DNA of 64,000 bases from Mesorhizobium sp. ES1-4 (GTDB taxonomy: Bacteria > Pseudomonadota > Alphaproteobacteria > Rhizobiales > Rhizobiaceae), in assembly GCF_020164745.1 (NCBI RefSeq), contig NZ_JAIUGV010000004.1, positions 248,001 to 312,000 of the forward strand. The letters run 5' to 3'. A model generated the notes under the pieces. That model saw only the letters and a program-made list of their open reading frames with translations. It did not search any database and was not told the DNA's origin. The translations under genes and the position numbers were made by a program. Positions 9,026 to 18,859 of this stretch are shown piece after piece; the stretch's first letter is position 1, and each line of letters starts with the position of its first letter.

Positions 9026-9967
9026 ATGGCCGTCGCATTCACCTTTCCAGGACAAGGAAGCCAGGCTGTCGGCATGGGCCAGGATCTCGCCGATGCCTTT
9101 CCCGAGGCGCGCAGGGTGTTCCAGGAAGTCGATGACGCGCTCGGCGAAAACCTGTCGAAGCTGATCTGGGAAGGTCCGGAAGCGACCTTGACGCTGACGG
9201 CCAACGCGCAGCCGGCCCTTATGGCGGTGTCGCTGGCGGCGATCAGGGCGCTTGAAGCGCGCGGTTTCTCGCTGAAGGACAAGGTCGCCTATGTCGCCGG
9301 CCATTCGCTGGGCGAATATTCGGCACTCGCCGCCGCCGGCTTCGTTTCTATTGCCGACGCCGCCCGCCTGTTGCGCATTCGCGGCAACGCCATGCAGGCG
9401 GCCGTGCCGGCAGGCGAGGGCGCCATGGCGGCGATCATCGGGTTGGAACAGGCTGATGTCGAAGCTGCCTGTGCCGAGGCCGCGAAGGGCTCGATTTGCC
9501 AGGTCGCCAACGACAATGGCGGCGGCCAACTCGTCATATCGGGTGCAAGGGCCGCGGTTGAGCTGGCGGCGAAACTGTGCACCGAAAAGGGCGCCAAGCG
9601 CGCGCTGATGCTGCAGGTGTCGGCGCCGTTCCATTCGGCGCTGATGGCGCCGGCCGCCAATGTCATGCGCGAGGCGCTTGCCGGTGTTGCCAAGACCGCA
9701 CCAGTCGTTCCCGTCGTGTCCAACGTATCGGTGCAGCCGTCGACCGATCCCGATGAGATCGCCCGGCGCCTTGTCGAGCAGGTGACCGGTCGCGTGCGCT
9801 GGCGCGAAACGGTGGAGTGGTTCGGCGCCAACGGCATCACTACGCTCTACGAGATCGGCGCCGGCAAGGTGCTTTCGGGACTGGCCCGCCGCATCGACCG
9901 CGACATCGCCACGGCCTCGGTAGGGTCGGCGGCCGAGGTCGAGGCGGCATTGGCGGCGCTTGCGTAA
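9026..9967 (+). CDS. fabD: malonyl-CoA:ACP transacylase FabD
   Basis: This enzyme loads malonate from CoA onto acyl carrier protein to feed fatty-acid elongation. It is 313 residues long, with the active-site serine in AGHSLGEYSA (about S94) and the partner histidine in SAPFHSALM (about H203). The N-terminal FTFPGQGSQAVGMG motif is intact. It is the first gene of a fabD-fabG-acpP-fabF string on the plus strand. Confidence 0.97.
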   Translation: MAVAFTFPGQGSQAVGMGQDLADAFPEARRVFQEVDDALGENLSKLIWEGPEATLTLTANAQPALMAVSLAAIRALEARGFSLKDKVAYVAGHSLGEYSALAAAGFVSIADAARLLRIRGNAMQAAVPAGEGAMAAIIGLEQADVEAACAEAAKGSICQVANDNGGGQLVISGARAAVELAAKLCTEKGAKRALMLQVSAPFHSALMAPAANVMREALAGVAKTAPVVPVVSNVSVQPSTDPDEIARRLVEQVTGRVRWRETVEWFGANGITTLYEIGAGKVLSGLARRIDRDIATASVGSAAEVEAALAALA

Positions 9968-10024
9968 AACGCCGTTTGACGCCATCCCTATACGGGGTGC
10001 CTTCTTCTCAACCTGGAGACGAAA

Positions 10025-10762
10025 ATGTTCGAATTGACTGGCCGCAAGGCGCTTGTCACCGGCGCATCGGGGGGCATCGGCGAGGCGATCGCCAGGGTGC
10101 TGCATGCGCAGGGGGCGATCGTCGGCCTGCACGGCACGCGCGTCCAGAAACTGGAGACGCTGGCCTCCGAACTGGGCGACCGCGTCAAGCTGTTTCCTGC
10201 CAACCTGTCGAACCGCGACGAGGTCAAGGCTCTCGGCCAGAAGGCTGAGGCCGATCTCGAAGGCGTTGACATCCTGGTCAACAATGCCGGCATCACCAAG
10301 GACGGCCTGTTCGTGCGCATGTCGGACGCCGACTGGGACACGGTGCTGGAGGTCAATCTCACCGCTGTTTTTCGACTGACCCGTGAATTGACCCACCCGA
10401 TGATGCGCCGCCGTCATGGCCGCATCATCAACATCACTTCGGTGGTCGGCGTGACCGGCAATCCCGGCCAGGCGAACTACTGCGCCTCCAAGGCCGGTAT
10501 GATCGGCTTGTCCAAATCGCTGGCGCAGGAGATCGCCACCCGCAACATCACCGTCAACTGCGTCGCTCCGGGCTTCATCGAATCGGCGATGACCGACAAG
10601 CTCAACGACAAGCAGAAAGAGGCGATCATGGCGGCGATCCCCACGAAACGCATGGGCACCAGTGCCGAAGTGGCGTCCGCCGTTGCTTATCTGGCTTCGA
10701 ACGAGGCCGCCTATGTCACCGGGCAGACCATTCACGTGAACGGCGGAATGGCGATGATCTGA
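10025..10762 (+). CDS. fabG: 3-oxoacyl-ACP reductase FabG
   Basis: This NADPH-dependent enzyme reduces beta-ketoacyl-ACP in the elongation cycle. It is a 245-residue short-chain dehydrogenase with TGASGGIG at about 12-19 and NNAG at about 86-89. The catalytic residues are about S139, Y152 and K156 (YCASK). The gene lies 57 bases after fabD and is preceded by CTGGAGACGAAA, a good ribosome binding site. Confidence 0.97.
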   Translation: MFELTGRKALVTGASGGIGEAIARVLHAQGAIVGLHGTRVQKLETLASELGDRVKLFPANLSNRDEVKALGQKAEADLEGVDILVNNAGITKDGLFVRMSDADWDTVLEVNLTAVFRLTRELTHPMMRRRHGRIINITSVVGVTGNPGQANYCASKAGMIGLSKSLAQEIATRNITVNCVAPGFIESAMTDKLNDKQKEAIMAAIPTKRMGTSAEVASAVAYLASNEAAYVTGQTIHVNGGMAMI

Positions 10763-10972
10763 GCGGGTCCGGCAGCAACACCGCCGCGCTGTGAAAACCC
10801 GCCATTTCGGCTTGGACCTCGGCTATTTTTCGTGTAATGCGGCCCGCAACCCGGCGGTTCGGGCAAAAACCGGTTCGTGGCCGTTGCGTTTCCGGCAGGA
10901 CCATCTTTCAGCTTGATTAGCGGCATTCCGCCCGCTAACGAAGACAGACAAACAAAAGACGAGGATGCCCAA

Positions 10973-11209
10973 ATGAGTGACACCGCAGAGCGCGTCAAGA
11001 AGATCGTCATCGAGCACCTTGGCGTCGATGCCGACAAAGTGACGGAGCAGGCGAGCTTCATCGATGATCTGGGCGCCGACAGCCTCGACACGGTTGAACT
11101 CGTCATGGCGTTCGAAGAAGAATTCGGCGTCGAGATCCCCGACGACGCGGCCGAGACCATCCTGACGGTGGGCGATGCGGTGAAGTACATCGACAAGGCT
11201 TCGGCCTGA
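10973..11209 (+). CDS. acpP: acyl carrier protein
   Basis: This 78-residue acidic protein has the phosphopantetheine attachment serine in [10 protein letters not shown]. The start at 10973 gives [11 protein letters not shown], the standard form; longer in-frame readings run back through noncoding sequence. A 210-base gap from fabG suggests its own promoter, as is common for acpP, which is needed in great excess. Confidence 0.98.
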   Translation: MSDTAERVKKIVIEHLGVDADKVTEQASFIDDLGADSLDTVELVMAFEEEFGVEIPDDAAETILTVGDAVKYIDKASA

Positions 11210-11243
11210 CGCTTTTCGCAGTCATCACCGGGGAGGACCTGCG

Positions 11244-12506
11244 ATGAGGCGTGTCGTCGTCACGGGCCTTGGCCTGGTTTCGCCGTTCGGCATGGGCTTC
11301 GAGCATGGCTGGAAGGAACTGCTGACCGGCCGCAGCGCCGCCAAGCGCGTCACCGAGTTCGAGGTGGACGATCTTGCCTGCAAGATCGCCCACGTCATTC
11401 CACGTGGCGACGGCTCCAACGGCACGCTCAATCCCGAGGCCATTCTTGAGCCGAAGGAACTTCGCAAGATCGGCGACTTCATCCTGTATGGGATCGCGGC
11501 CGCCGATGAAGCGTTGAAGGATTCCGGCTGGCGGCCTTCGACCGAAGAGGAGCGTTGCGCGACCGGTGTGCTGATCGGCTCCGGCATCGGCGGTCTAGAA
11601 GGCATCGCCGAAAACGCGATCATCCTCAAGGAACGCGGCCCGCGCCGCATCAGCCCGTTCTTCATTCCAGGAAACATCATCAATCTCGTGTCGGGCCAGG
11701 TTTCGATTCGACACGGATTGAAAGGCCCCAACCACGCTGTGGTCACCGCGTGCTCGACTGGCGCGCACGCCATTGGCGACGCCGCCCGGCTGATTATCTT
11801 CGGCGATGCCGACGTCATGCTGGCCGGCGGCGCCGAATCGCCTGTGACCCGGTTGTCGCTTGCCGGCTTCGCCGCCTGCCGGGCACTCTCGACCGAACGC
11901 AACGACACCCCGCAAACCGCCTCGCGGCCCTACGACCGCGACCGCGATGGCTTCGTCATGGGCGAGGGCGCCGGTGTCGTGGTGCTGGAGGAACTCGAAC
12001 ACGCCAAGGCGCGCGGCGCCAAGATTTATGCCGAAGTGACCGGCTACGGTCTGACCGGCGATGCCTATCACATCACCGCACCGGCCGAAGACGGCGATGG
12101 GGCCTTCCGTTGCATGACGGCAGCCTTGAACCGGGCAAAGCTCACGCCGGCCGATGTCGACTACATCAATGCGCACGGCACCTCGACCATGGCCGACACG
12201 ATCGAACTCGGCGCTGTCGAGCGGCTGGTCGGCAATGCGGCGTCCAAGATTTCGATGTCGTCGACCAAGTCGTCGATCGGCCATTTGCTGGGAGCGGCCG
12301 GTGCGGCCGAAGCGATCTTTTCGATCCTCGCCATCCGCGACAATGTCGCGCCGGCGACCATCAATCTCGACAATCCCGAGCGCGAAACCGCGATCGACCT
12401 GGTGCCGAACAAGCCACGCTCCCGTCAGATCGACGTGGCCCTGTCCAATTCTTTCGGCTTCGGCGGCACCAACGCTTCGCTCGTCTTCCAGCGTTATAAT
12501 GGCTGA
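11244..12506 (+). CDS. fabF: 3-oxoacyl-ACP synthase II FabF
   Basis: This condensing enzyme extends acyl-ACP by two carbons. It is 420 residues long. The Cys-His-His triad is at about C170 (ACSTGAHA), H311 (NAHGTST) and H347 (SIGHLLGAAG). The C-terminal NSFGFGGTNASLVF motif is present. It lies 34 bases downstream of acpP and is probably cotranscribed with it. Confidence 0.97.
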   Translation: MRRVVVTGLGLVSPFGMGFEHGWKELLTGRSAAKRVTEFEVDDLACKIAHVIPRGDGSNGTLNPEAILEPKELRKIGDFILYGIAAADEALKDSGWRPSTEEERCATGVLIGSGIGGLEGIAENAIILKERGPRRISPFFIPGNIINLVSGQVSIRHGLKGPNHAVVTACSTGAHAIGDAARLIIFGDADVMLAGGAESPVTRLSLAGFAACRALSTERNDTPQTASRPYDRDRDGFVMGEGAGVVVLEELEHAKARGAKIYAEVTGYGLTGDAYHITAPAEDGDGAFRCMTAALNRAKLTPADVDYINAHGTSTMADTIELGAVERLVGNAASKISMSSTKSSIGHLLGAAGAAEAIFSILAIRDNVAPATINLDNPERETAIDLVPNKPRSRQIDVALSNSFGFGGTNASLVFQRYNG

Positions 12507-12605
12507 CCGAGCTGCCGGGCGGTGCTTTGGCGTGTCGTCAATTTTGCCATATTCGCTCCTACTCTGCCGTAGGGGATTCGTTGAGAGATCGAACGGCAGG
12601 GCGAA

Positions 12606-13859
12606 ATGAACACAAATCCGGCGGGCAATGGAGAATTCGGGCAAAGGCCGGCGAATGCCGGGCCGATCGTGCCGAAGACAGCCAGCGAGGCACTGCGGCC
12701 GGAGGCCGGAACGCCGCCGCCGAAACGGTCGCGCGCTTCGCGCAGCCAGATCGTCGTGTTCATGAACTTCGTCATCTCCTCGGTGATACTGGTGGTTCTG
12801 GCGGCGGGCGTGGCCCTTTATTTCGGCAAGCAGGAGTTTACCGAACCCGGCCCTTCCGCCAATGGCGACACCTTCCTCGTCAAGCCCAACACTGGCGTCC
12901 AGGACATCGCCGACCAGCTTGAGCGCCGCGGACTGATCAGCGACGCCCGCGTATTCCGCCTCGGCGTGCGTGCCTTCGGCAACGATTCCGCGCTCAAGGC
13001 CGGCGAATACGAGATCAAGCCCAAGGCATCCATGCGCGACATCATGGAACTCCTGAAGAGCGGCAAGTCGGTGATGTACTCGCTGACCATTCCGGAAGGG
13101 CTGACGGTCGAGCAGGCCTTGCAGCGGATCGCCGACGAACCCACCCTGAGCGGCGACATGCCGGCGAAGGCGCCGCCCGAAGGCAGTCTTGCCACCGACA
13201 CGCTGCGCTTCACGCGTGGTGCGACACGCCAGCAGATGGTCGACAAGCTGCTCGCCGATCAGAAGAAACTGGTGGATGAGGTGTGGCAGCGGCGCGCGCC
13301 GGATCTGCCCCTGGCCAACGTCGAGGACTTTGTCACCCTGGCCTCGATCGTCGAGAAGGAAACCGGCAAGGGCGACGAACGCTCCCGGGTGGCTGCTGTC
13401 TTCCTGAACCGGCTGGCCAAGGGCATGCGCCTGCAGTCCGATCCGACCATCATCTATGGTCTGTTTGGCGGCAAGGGCAAGCCGGCGGACCGCCCGATCT
13501 ACCAGTCCGACATCCAGAAGCAGACGCCTTACAACACCTATGTGATCAGCGGCTTGCCGCCGACGCCTATTGCCAATCCGGGCCGCGCGGCGCTCGAGGC
13601 GGTGGCCAATCCGTCGAAGACCGACGATCTCTATTTCGTCGCCGACGGCACCGGCGGTCACGTCTTTGCCTCGACCCTGAACGAGCACAATGAAAACGTC
13701 GCCCGCTATCGTACGCTGCAGAAGAAGCAGGCCGATGAAGCAGCCAAGGCCGCCGCTGCCGCCGGTGCCGGCGGCAATACCGACAAGCCTGCTGATAACA
13801 GCGGTGGCACCGGCGGCGACAATGGCGATGCCGGCGGTGATGCGGGCGCGGCCCAGTAA
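12606..13859 (+). CDS. mltG: endolytic murein transglycosylase MltG
   Basis: This membrane-anchored enzyme cuts nascent glycan strands and may set glycan length. The 417-residue protein has one N-terminal membrane helix (about 47-70) after a proline-rich cytoplasmic tail, then a YceG domain. The catalytic glutamate is in ASIVEKET, followed by RLQSDPTIIYG and the PYNTYVISGLPPTPIANPG signature. The last 50 residues are an Ala/Gly/Asp-rich tail unlike the domain core. Its stop codon lies in the first copy of a 15-bp tandem repeat. Placement after fabF is conserved in rhizobia. Confidence 0.94.
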   Translation: MNTNPAGNGEFGQRPANAGPIVPKTASEALRPEAGTPPPKRSRASRSQIVVFMNFVISSVILVVLAAGVALYFGKQEFTEPGPSANGDTFLVKPNTGVQDIADQLERRGLISDARVFRLGVRAFGNDSALKAGEYEIKPKASMRDIMELLKSGKSVMYSLTIPEGLTVEQALQRIADEPTLSGDMPAKAPPEGSLATDTLRFTRGATRQQMVDKLLADQKKLVDEVWQRRAPDLPLANVEDFVTLASIVEKETGKGDERSRVAAVFLNRLAKGMRLQSDPTIIYGLFGGKGKPADRPIYQSDIQKQTPYNTYVISGLPPTPIANPGRAALEAVANPSKTDDLYFVADGTGGHVFASTLNEHNENVARYRTLQKKQADEAAKAAAAAGAGGNTDKPADNSGGTGGDNGDAGGDAGAAQ

Positions 13860-13895
13860 GGTGAAGCCCAGTAAGGTGAAGCCCAGTAAGGCGAA
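13851..13895. repeat. 15-bp tandem repeat (three units) spanning the mltG stop codon
   Basis: Units gcccagtaaggtgaa begin at 13851, 13866 and 13881; the third differs by one base. The first unit carries the mltG TAA. The next two repeat the same stop codon in the same frame. Confidence 0.9.
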
Positions 13896-14044
13896 GAAAG
13901 GCGTTGCCTGGAAGGGCGCGGCCTGACATTTGAAAGAACGCCAAGCGTCCGGGTTCGGCGCATTCGCGGCGTGGTGATTTTAAGCTGCATCTGCCCCTCC
14001 GGAAAACCGGTTTCGGGTTGAGGCGCCAGGGATGTGCAGGCGAC

Positions 14045-14935
14045 ATGAATTTGCAGAGCATGACCGGTTTTGCGCGCGCCGTCGCCGAGCATGACGGCAC
14101 CTCGATTGCCTGGGAAGTCAAATCCGTCAACGGCAAGAGCGTCGAGGTGCGGCTGCGGCTGCCTCAGGGATTCGAGCGGCTGGAGCCTGTGGTCAGGCAA
14201 ACGCTGCAGAAGCGTTTCGCGCGCGGCAATTTTCAGGCGGCGCTGACCATCGGCCGCGCCGCCGGCGCGCAGGCGCAACCTGTCGTCAACGAGGCGTTTC
14301 TGAAAGATCTCGCCGGCTTGGCCAAGCGGCTGCAGGAGCAGTTCGGAGTTGCTCCCGCGACGGCTGACGGGTTGCTGTCGCTGCGTGGTGTGCTCGACGT
14401 TCCCGAAGCCATCGAAACCGAAGAGGCGCGGGCCGCGCTCGACGTCGCCATCATGGCCGCACTCGATGTGGCGCTGAAGGGCCTGGAACAGGCCCGGCAA
14501 GGTGAAGGCAGTGCGCTGGCCCTGCTTTTGTCCGGCCATATCGACACCATCGAGGTACTGACCCTGCGCGCGGAAGCGGATCCGTCACGCGATACGGCGG
14601 TGATCCGCGAACGCATCGCCGAGCAGGTCAGGCTGCTGATGGAGGCATCCGCCAACCTGGATGCAAACCGTCTGCACATGGAGGCGGCTTTCCTTGCCAC
14701 CAAGGCCGACATTCGCGAAGAGATCGACCGGCTGAAAACGCATGTCGCGTCTGGCCGGGCCTTGCTCGAGAGCGGCGGCGCCGTCGGCCGCAAGCTCGAT
14801 TTTCTGGCACAGGAATTTAACCGCGAATCAAATACGCTGTGTTCCAAGTCGAATGCCGCGGCGGTCACAGCGATCGGGCTGGAACTGAAGGCCGTTGTCG
14901 ACCAGTTTCGTGAACAGGTCCAGAATCTGGAGTAG
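14045..14935 (+). CDS. YicC family endoribonuclease-like protein
   Basis: This 296-residue protein has the family opening MNLQSMTGFARA and the C-terminal block KLDFLAQEFNRESNTLCSK. YicC proteins have been described as RNases that act on small RNAs. The gene lies immediately upstream of gmk, a pairing found across proteobacteria. The start at 14045 is chosen because the family motif begins there. Confidence 0.92.
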   Translation: MNLQSMTGFARAVAEHDGTSIAWEVKSVNGKSVEVRLRLPQGFERLEPVVRQTLQKRFARGNFQAALTIGRAAGAQAQPVVNEAFLKDLAGLAKRLQEQFGVAPATADGLLSLRGVLDVPEAIETEEARAALDVAIMAALDVALKGLEQARQGEGSALALLLSGHIDTIEVLTLRAEADPSRDTAVIRERIAEQVRLLMEASANLDANRLHMEAAFLATKADIREEIDRLKTHVASGRALLESGGAVGRKLDFLAQEFNRESNTLCSKSNAAAVTAIGLELKAVVDQFREQVQNLE

Positions 14936-14938
14936 CCG

Positions 14939-15613
14939 ATGGTTGCCAAGGAACCTATGGTGCCCAGAGATTTGGGATCCCGTATCCGCCGCCGGGGATT
15001 GATGCTCGTGCTGTCGTCACCATCGGGTGCCGGCAAGTCGACGATCGCGCGCAACCTTCTGGAGAGCGATGCCGGCCTCGAACTTTCGGTCTCGGTCACC
15101 ACGAGGCCACGCCGCGGCTCGGAAATCGAGGGCGTTCACTACCACTTCCGCACGATGCGTGAATTCGAGCGGCTGCGCGACTCGGACGCGCTGCTCGAAT
15201 GGGCGGAAGTGCACGGCAACTGCTACGCGACACCGCGCGAGCCGGCCGAACTGGCGTTGGCGCAGGGGCGCGACATGCTGTTCGACATCGATTGGCAGGG
15301 TGCTCAGCAGCTCAAGGAGAAGATGCGCGCCGACATCGTCTCGATCTTCATCCTGCCTCCCTCGATGAAGGAATTGAAGGCGCGTTTGAAGCGCCGCGCC
15401 GAGGACCAGGAAGCGGTGATCGAGACGCGGCTGAAGAACGCCCGCAACGAGATCGAGCACTGGAAGGAATATGACTTCGTCATCGTCAATGACGATCTCG
15501 ACCGTGCCTTCGCCGAAGTGCGCGGCATCGTCGTGGCCGAGCGGCTGCGGCGCGACCGCCGGCCCGGTCTCTTCGATTTCGTGTCGGGATTACTGGACGA
15601 GAAGACAGTCTAA
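14939..15613 (+). CDS. gmk: guanylate kinase
   Basis: It phosphorylates GMP to GDP. The protein is 224 residues with P-loop [10 protein letters not shown] at about 27-36, the GMP-binding [19 protein letters not shown] region (about 52-70) and the [10 protein letters not shown] motif. It starts three bases after the yicC stop. It converges with a broken DUF1330 gene, whose ancestral stop overlaps its own stop codon. Confidence 0.96.
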   Translation: MVAKEPMVPRDLGSRIRRRGLMLVLSSPSGAGKSTIARNLLESDAGLELSVSVTTRPRRGSEIEGVHYHFRTMREFERLRDSDALLEWAEVHGNCYATPREPAELALAQGRDMLFDIDWQGAQQLKEKMRADIVSIFILPPSMKELKARLKRRAEDQEAVIETRLKNARNEIEHWKEYDFVIVNDDLDRAFAEVRGIVVAERLRRDRRPGLFDFVSGLLDEKTV

Positions 15614-15881
15614 CGCTGGTCAGGCGCCATGCCATCCACCAGGATCAGATGTCGACTGAGCGCGGCGTCGCGCACATCCAGCGCCGCGCTTGCTCGATGT
15701 CAGGAAATTCGACGACGATCAGCGGCCCAGGATGCCACTCGCCTTCCAGCGCATCCACCTCGCCGCCGCTCACCAGATAACGCCCGCCATACTGTGCGAC
15801 AGAGGCTGCGGCACGCGAGCGGTATGTCTGGAAAGCCGCTTCGTCACGGATCGTGACATCGGAAATGATATAGGCAGGCAT
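15610..15881 (-). pseudogene. frameshifted DUF1330 domain gene
   Basis: The first about 67 codons, MPAYIISDVTIRDEAAFQTY onward to EFPDIEQARRW, match the DUF1330 dimeric alpha-beta barrel family. After RRW the frame switches and ends 10 codons later at a TGA. In the next frame the ordinary family ending, DVRDAALSRHLILVDG, continues to a TAG at 15610-15612. The segment normally between RRW and DV (a W-Y-x-S-x-E-Y-like stretch) is missing, so a short out-of-frame deletion is inferred. A truncated 78-residue product could still be made. Confidence 0.7.
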
Positions 15882-15949
15882 TCTGGTTCTCCGGCATGTT
15901 CGCCGGACCATCTATGTCTTGATCGCGGCAATTCCAGGCTTGCCGGCGC

Positions 15950-16813
15950 TCACACCGCGTTCGTCAGCCGGACAAATTCCTCCACGCTCAGAGTTTCCGC
16001 TCGCCGGGTAGGATCGATACCCGCGCGTTCGAGCAGGGCCTCGCCGCCGAGGCTTTTCACACTTTGCCGAAGCATCTTCCGGCGTTGGCCGAAGGCGGCT
16101 TCCGTGACGCGGCCGAGTTTCTTCACATCGGCCGGCAAGGGTGTCGTGCGCGGTTCCAGGTGCACCACCGAAGAGGTGACCTTGGGCGGTGGCGTGAAGG
16201 CCTGGGGCGGGACGTCGAAGGCCATCCTGGCCTGCGTGCGCCAGCCGGCGAGCACACCCAGCCTGCCATAGGCATCGCTGTCGGGGGCCGCGACGATGCG
16301 CTGGGCGACCTCACGCTGGAACATCAGCGTCATCGAGGCGTAGAAAGGAGGCCAGTCCGCGACCGTCAGCCATCGGACCAGCAGTTCCGTGCCGACGTTG
16401 TAGGGCAGGTTGGCCACGATCCGGACTGGACCGTGGCCAACCTGCCCTACAACATCGGCGGCAGCTTCCGAGGCGAGGGCGGCGAAGTCGGTCTTCAACG
16501 CGTCGCCCGAAATCACCTCCAACCGACCCGGGTAATGGGCGGAGACTTCCGCAAGCGCTGCCAGACAGCGTTCGTCGCGCTCGATGGCGACGACCCGCCG
16601 GGCGCCGTTGGAGAGCAGCGCCCTTGTCAGACCTCCGGGCCCAGGCCCGACCTCGATCACCGTGGCATTTGTCAGGTCGCCGGCACTGCGTGCGATCTTG
16701 CCGGTCAAATTGAGATCGAGCAGGAAGTTCTGGCCAAGCGCCTTTTTTGCCTGCAGCCCATGGCGCTCGATGACGTCGCGCAGCGGCGGCAGCCCATCGA
16801 TGCTCATGCTCAT
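15950..16813 (-). CDS. rsmA: 16S rRNA dimethyladenosine transferase RsmA (KsgA) with an unusual insertion
   Basis: RsmA dimethylates two adjacent adenines near the 3' end of 16S rRNA during late 30S assembly. The 287-residue protein has [11 protein letters not shown] (about 23-33), the SAM motif [10 protein letters not shown] (about 54-63) and the catalytic NLPYN (about 135-139). Just before NLPYN lies an extra [10 protein letters not shown] (about 119-128). This is the exact antisense-codon reading of VANLPYN.G and comes from a 28-bp inverted duplication at 16391-16459. The gene overlaps the pdxA stop by four bases, suggesting coupling. Confidence 0.93.
   Translation of the reverse strand: MSMSIDGLPPLRDVIERHGLQAKKALGQNFLLDLNLTGKIARSAGDLTNATVIEVGPGPGGLTRALLSNGARRVVAIERDERCLAALAEVSAHYPGRLEVISGDALKTDFAALASEAAADVVGQVGHGPVRIVANLPYNVGTELLVRWLTVADWPPFYASMTLMFQREVAQRIVAAPDSDAYGRLGVLAGWRTQARMAFDVPPQAFTPPPKVTSSVVHLEPRTTPLPADVKKLGRVTEAAFGQRRKMLRQSVKSLGGEALLERAGIDPTRRAETLSVEEFVRLTNAV
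16391..16459. repeat. 28-bp inverted repeat inside rsmA
   Basis: The left arm is 16391-16418 and the right arm is 16432-16459, with a 13-nt spacer. The arms match at 27 of 28 positions. They read as complementary versions of the codons for the catalytic NLPYN motif. Confidence 0.9.
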
Positions 16814-17838
16814 ACGGTGACGGCCCTTGCGTCGATGTCAGCCAGTCTTCTGGCAAGCTTCAGCGCCGCGATCAGGCTGTCCGGTCGCGCAACGCCCTTG
16901 CCGGCGATGTCGAAGGCGGTGCCGTGGTCGGGCGAGGTGCGGATGAAGGGTAGGCCCAGCGTGACGTTCACCGCCTCGTCGAAGGCCAGCGCCTTGGCCG
17001 GGATCAATGCCTGGTCGTGGTACATGCAAACCGCAACGTCGTAACTTGCACGCGCCCGGGCATGGAACAGCGTGTCGGCGGGCAGTGGCCCGAAAGCATC
17101 GATGCCTTCAGCGCGCAGGATGTCAACCGCCGGGCGCACGACATGCTCGTCTTCCAGGCCCATGGAGCCGCCTTCGCCGGCATGCGGATTGAGGCCGGCA
17201 ACGGCGAGCCGCGGCCTGGCGATGCCGAAGCGGCTGGCGAGGTCGGCTGCGGTGATGCGCGCGGTCGCGACGATCAATTCGGTGCTCAGGGCCTTCGGCA
17301 CCTCGGCCAGAGCGATGTGGATGGTGACGGGAACCGTGCGCAGGTCCGGGCCTGCCAGCATCATCACCGGCATCGCTTCGACGCCACTGTGACGAGCCGC
17401 AAGATGCGCCAGATATTCGGTGTGGCCGGGAAAACGGAAGCCGGCGTCATAAAGCGGCTTCTTGGCAATCGGGCAGGTCACCACGGCAGCGGCCTCACCG
17501 GCAATGCAGGCCTCGACCGCGCGGTCGATCGCTTCGATGGTGCCGGCTGCATTGGCCGGGTCGGGCCGACCGGGGCTGTCGATGAAGCGCGCCGCCAGGG
17601 GGACGATCGGCAAGGCGCGGCCAAAGACCTCGATGGCCTGCACCGGCGTCACTTCCTGGACAGGCAGCGAAACGCCAAGGTGGCGCGCGCGCGCGGCGAC
17701 CACCGCCGGGTCGCCCAGCAGGTAGAAGGGCGGCAAGCCGACAGCGGCCCGCGCGAGGAAGGCGGCGATGGCGATTTCAGGGCCGATACCGGACGGATCG
17801 CCGACGCTCAAAGCCAGCGCAGTCATCGCGCTGCTCAC
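16810..17838 (-). CDS. pdxA: 4-hydroxythreonine-4-phosphate dehydrogenase PdxA
   Basis: PdxA oxidises 4-phosphohydroxy-L-threonine in de novo pyridoxal-phosphate synthesis. The 342-residue protein has [13 protein letters not shown] near the N-terminus, [13 protein letters not shown], the [10 protein letters not shown] motif and [13 protein letters not shown] (metal ligand His). It lies between surA-like and rsmA in the conserved lptD-surA-pdxA-rsmA order and overlaps rsmA by four bases. Confidence 0.96.
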   Translation of the reverse strand: MSSAMTALALSVGDPSGIGPEIAIAAFLARAAVGLPPFYLLGDPAVVAARARHLGVSLPVQEVTPVQAIEVFGRALPIVPLAARFIDSPGRPDPANAAGTIEAIDRAVEACIAGEAAAVVTCPIAKKPLYDAGFRFPGHTEYLAHLAARHSGVEAMPVMMLAGPDLRTVPVTIHIALAEVPKALSTELIVATARITAADLASRFGIARPRLAVAGLNPHAGEGGSMGLEDEHVVRPAVDILRAEGIDAFGPLPADTLFHARARASYDVAVCMYHDQALIPAKALAFDEAVNVTLGLPFIRTSPDHGTAFDIAGKGVARPDSLIAALKLARRLADIDARAVTV

Positions 17839-17839
17839 G

Positions 17840-18772
17840 TCAGCGCTTGACGATGCGGGCTTTCGCCTTCAGCTCTTCGACATATTTCTTGCTGAGATCG
17901 TCGGCGGCCTTGTCGTTGGAGCCTTCGCTCTGGAACACCATCTGGGCCGTCTTGTCGTCGGACACTTCGCGCGACGAGCAGATGCCGATGAATTCGACGC
18001 CGCGATCGGTCTCGCGCGTGACGGTGGCGCCACCGACCTTGGTCGCCTTGATCTGCTCGGCCCAGTCCGGCGGCAACTGCGGCGCCAGAACCCGGCCGAG
18101 ATCGCGAACGGTGACGTCGATCAGGCCCTTGGCGAATTCGCGCGTCGTGTTGCAGCCGTTGAAGCGGGCACGCATGGCGTCGGCCTCGCGCTTGCGTTTG
18201 GCCAGCGTCGCGCTGCGTTCGGCTGGCGGCACGACGAAGATGACCTGCTGCAGCATGTATTCCATGGCGCTCGGCTTGGCTCCGCCCTTGTCGAGCATGC
18301 GCCGCACCGCGTCCTGCTCGGTCACGCTGCCACCTTCGCCGGAACGGTAACGCGCGCTCAGGGCCTGGTTCCATGCCATCTGGGCGCGGATGAACTCCTT
18401 GAAATGATCCTTGCCGACACCCGACTTTTCCATGACGCCGTCGAGCTGGCCGAGCTGCATCTTGTTGTTGGTGGCAAAGCGCTGGTAGGCGGCCTCGACC
18501 TGGGCATCGCTGATACGGATGCCAAGCCGTCTGGCCTCGGCGACGCGCAGCGTCTGGTCGATCATTTCCTGGGCAGCGTCGCCCTTCTTGCGCTGCAGCT
18601 TCAGGAAGGCGGCGCGATGGGCGATATCGCCACTGGTGATTGCTATGTCGTTGACGACGTATTTGATCTCGCTGGCGAAAGCCGGCGGCGTCATAACGGT
18701 CATCGACACGGATGTCGCCGCCACAAGCAGCGCGAACCCTGCTGAAAAGAGGTATTTCCTCATCGTTGGCAT
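17840..18772 (-). CDS. SurA-like periplasmic chaperone (SurA N-terminal domain)
   Basis: This is a probable outer-membrane-protein chaperone acting in the periplasm. It has 310 residues with a signal peptide (cleavage likely after AFA in [11 protein letters not shown]). A SurA_N-type region follows, with [18 protein letters not shown] and [16 protein letters not shown]. The C-terminal half is weakly like parvulin PPIases and a catalytic domain is not obvious. A start three codons later (MRKYLFSAG) is equally good. It lies between lptD and pdxA, the classical surA position. Confidence 0.82.
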   Translation of the reverse strand: MPTMRKYLFSAGFALLVAATSVSMTVMTPPAFASEIKYVVNDIAITSGDIAHRAAFLKLQRKKGDAAQEMIDQTLRVAEARRLGIRISDAQVEAAYQRFATNNKMQLGQLDGVMEKSGVGKDHFKEFIRAQMAWNQALSARYRSGEGGSVTEQDAVRRMLDKGGAKPSAMEYMLQQVIFVVPPAERSATLAKRKREADAMRARFNGCNTTREFAKGLIDVTVRDLGRVLAPQLPPDWAEQIKATKVGGATVTRETDRGVEFIGICSSREVSDDKTAQMVFQSEGSNDKAADDLSKKYVEELKAKARIVKR

Positions 18773-18859
18773 CCCAATTCTAATCCGGCTCCGCCCAATT
18801 CCGTCCCTTCCGGATACGCGAATCCGTGCCAGCCCTATGCGGCGAAACGATGTCGCCGC

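Noticed and set aside
11595..13688. 697-codon open frame antisense to fabF and mltG
   Set aside because: It is a shadow of two well-supported genes at high GC; it shows no recognisable domain.
16064..17044. Plus-strand frame across rsmA/pdxA that also contains NLPYN
   Set aside because: The motif appears because the inverted repeat mirrors rsmA codons onto the other strand; the frame is not a methyltransferase.
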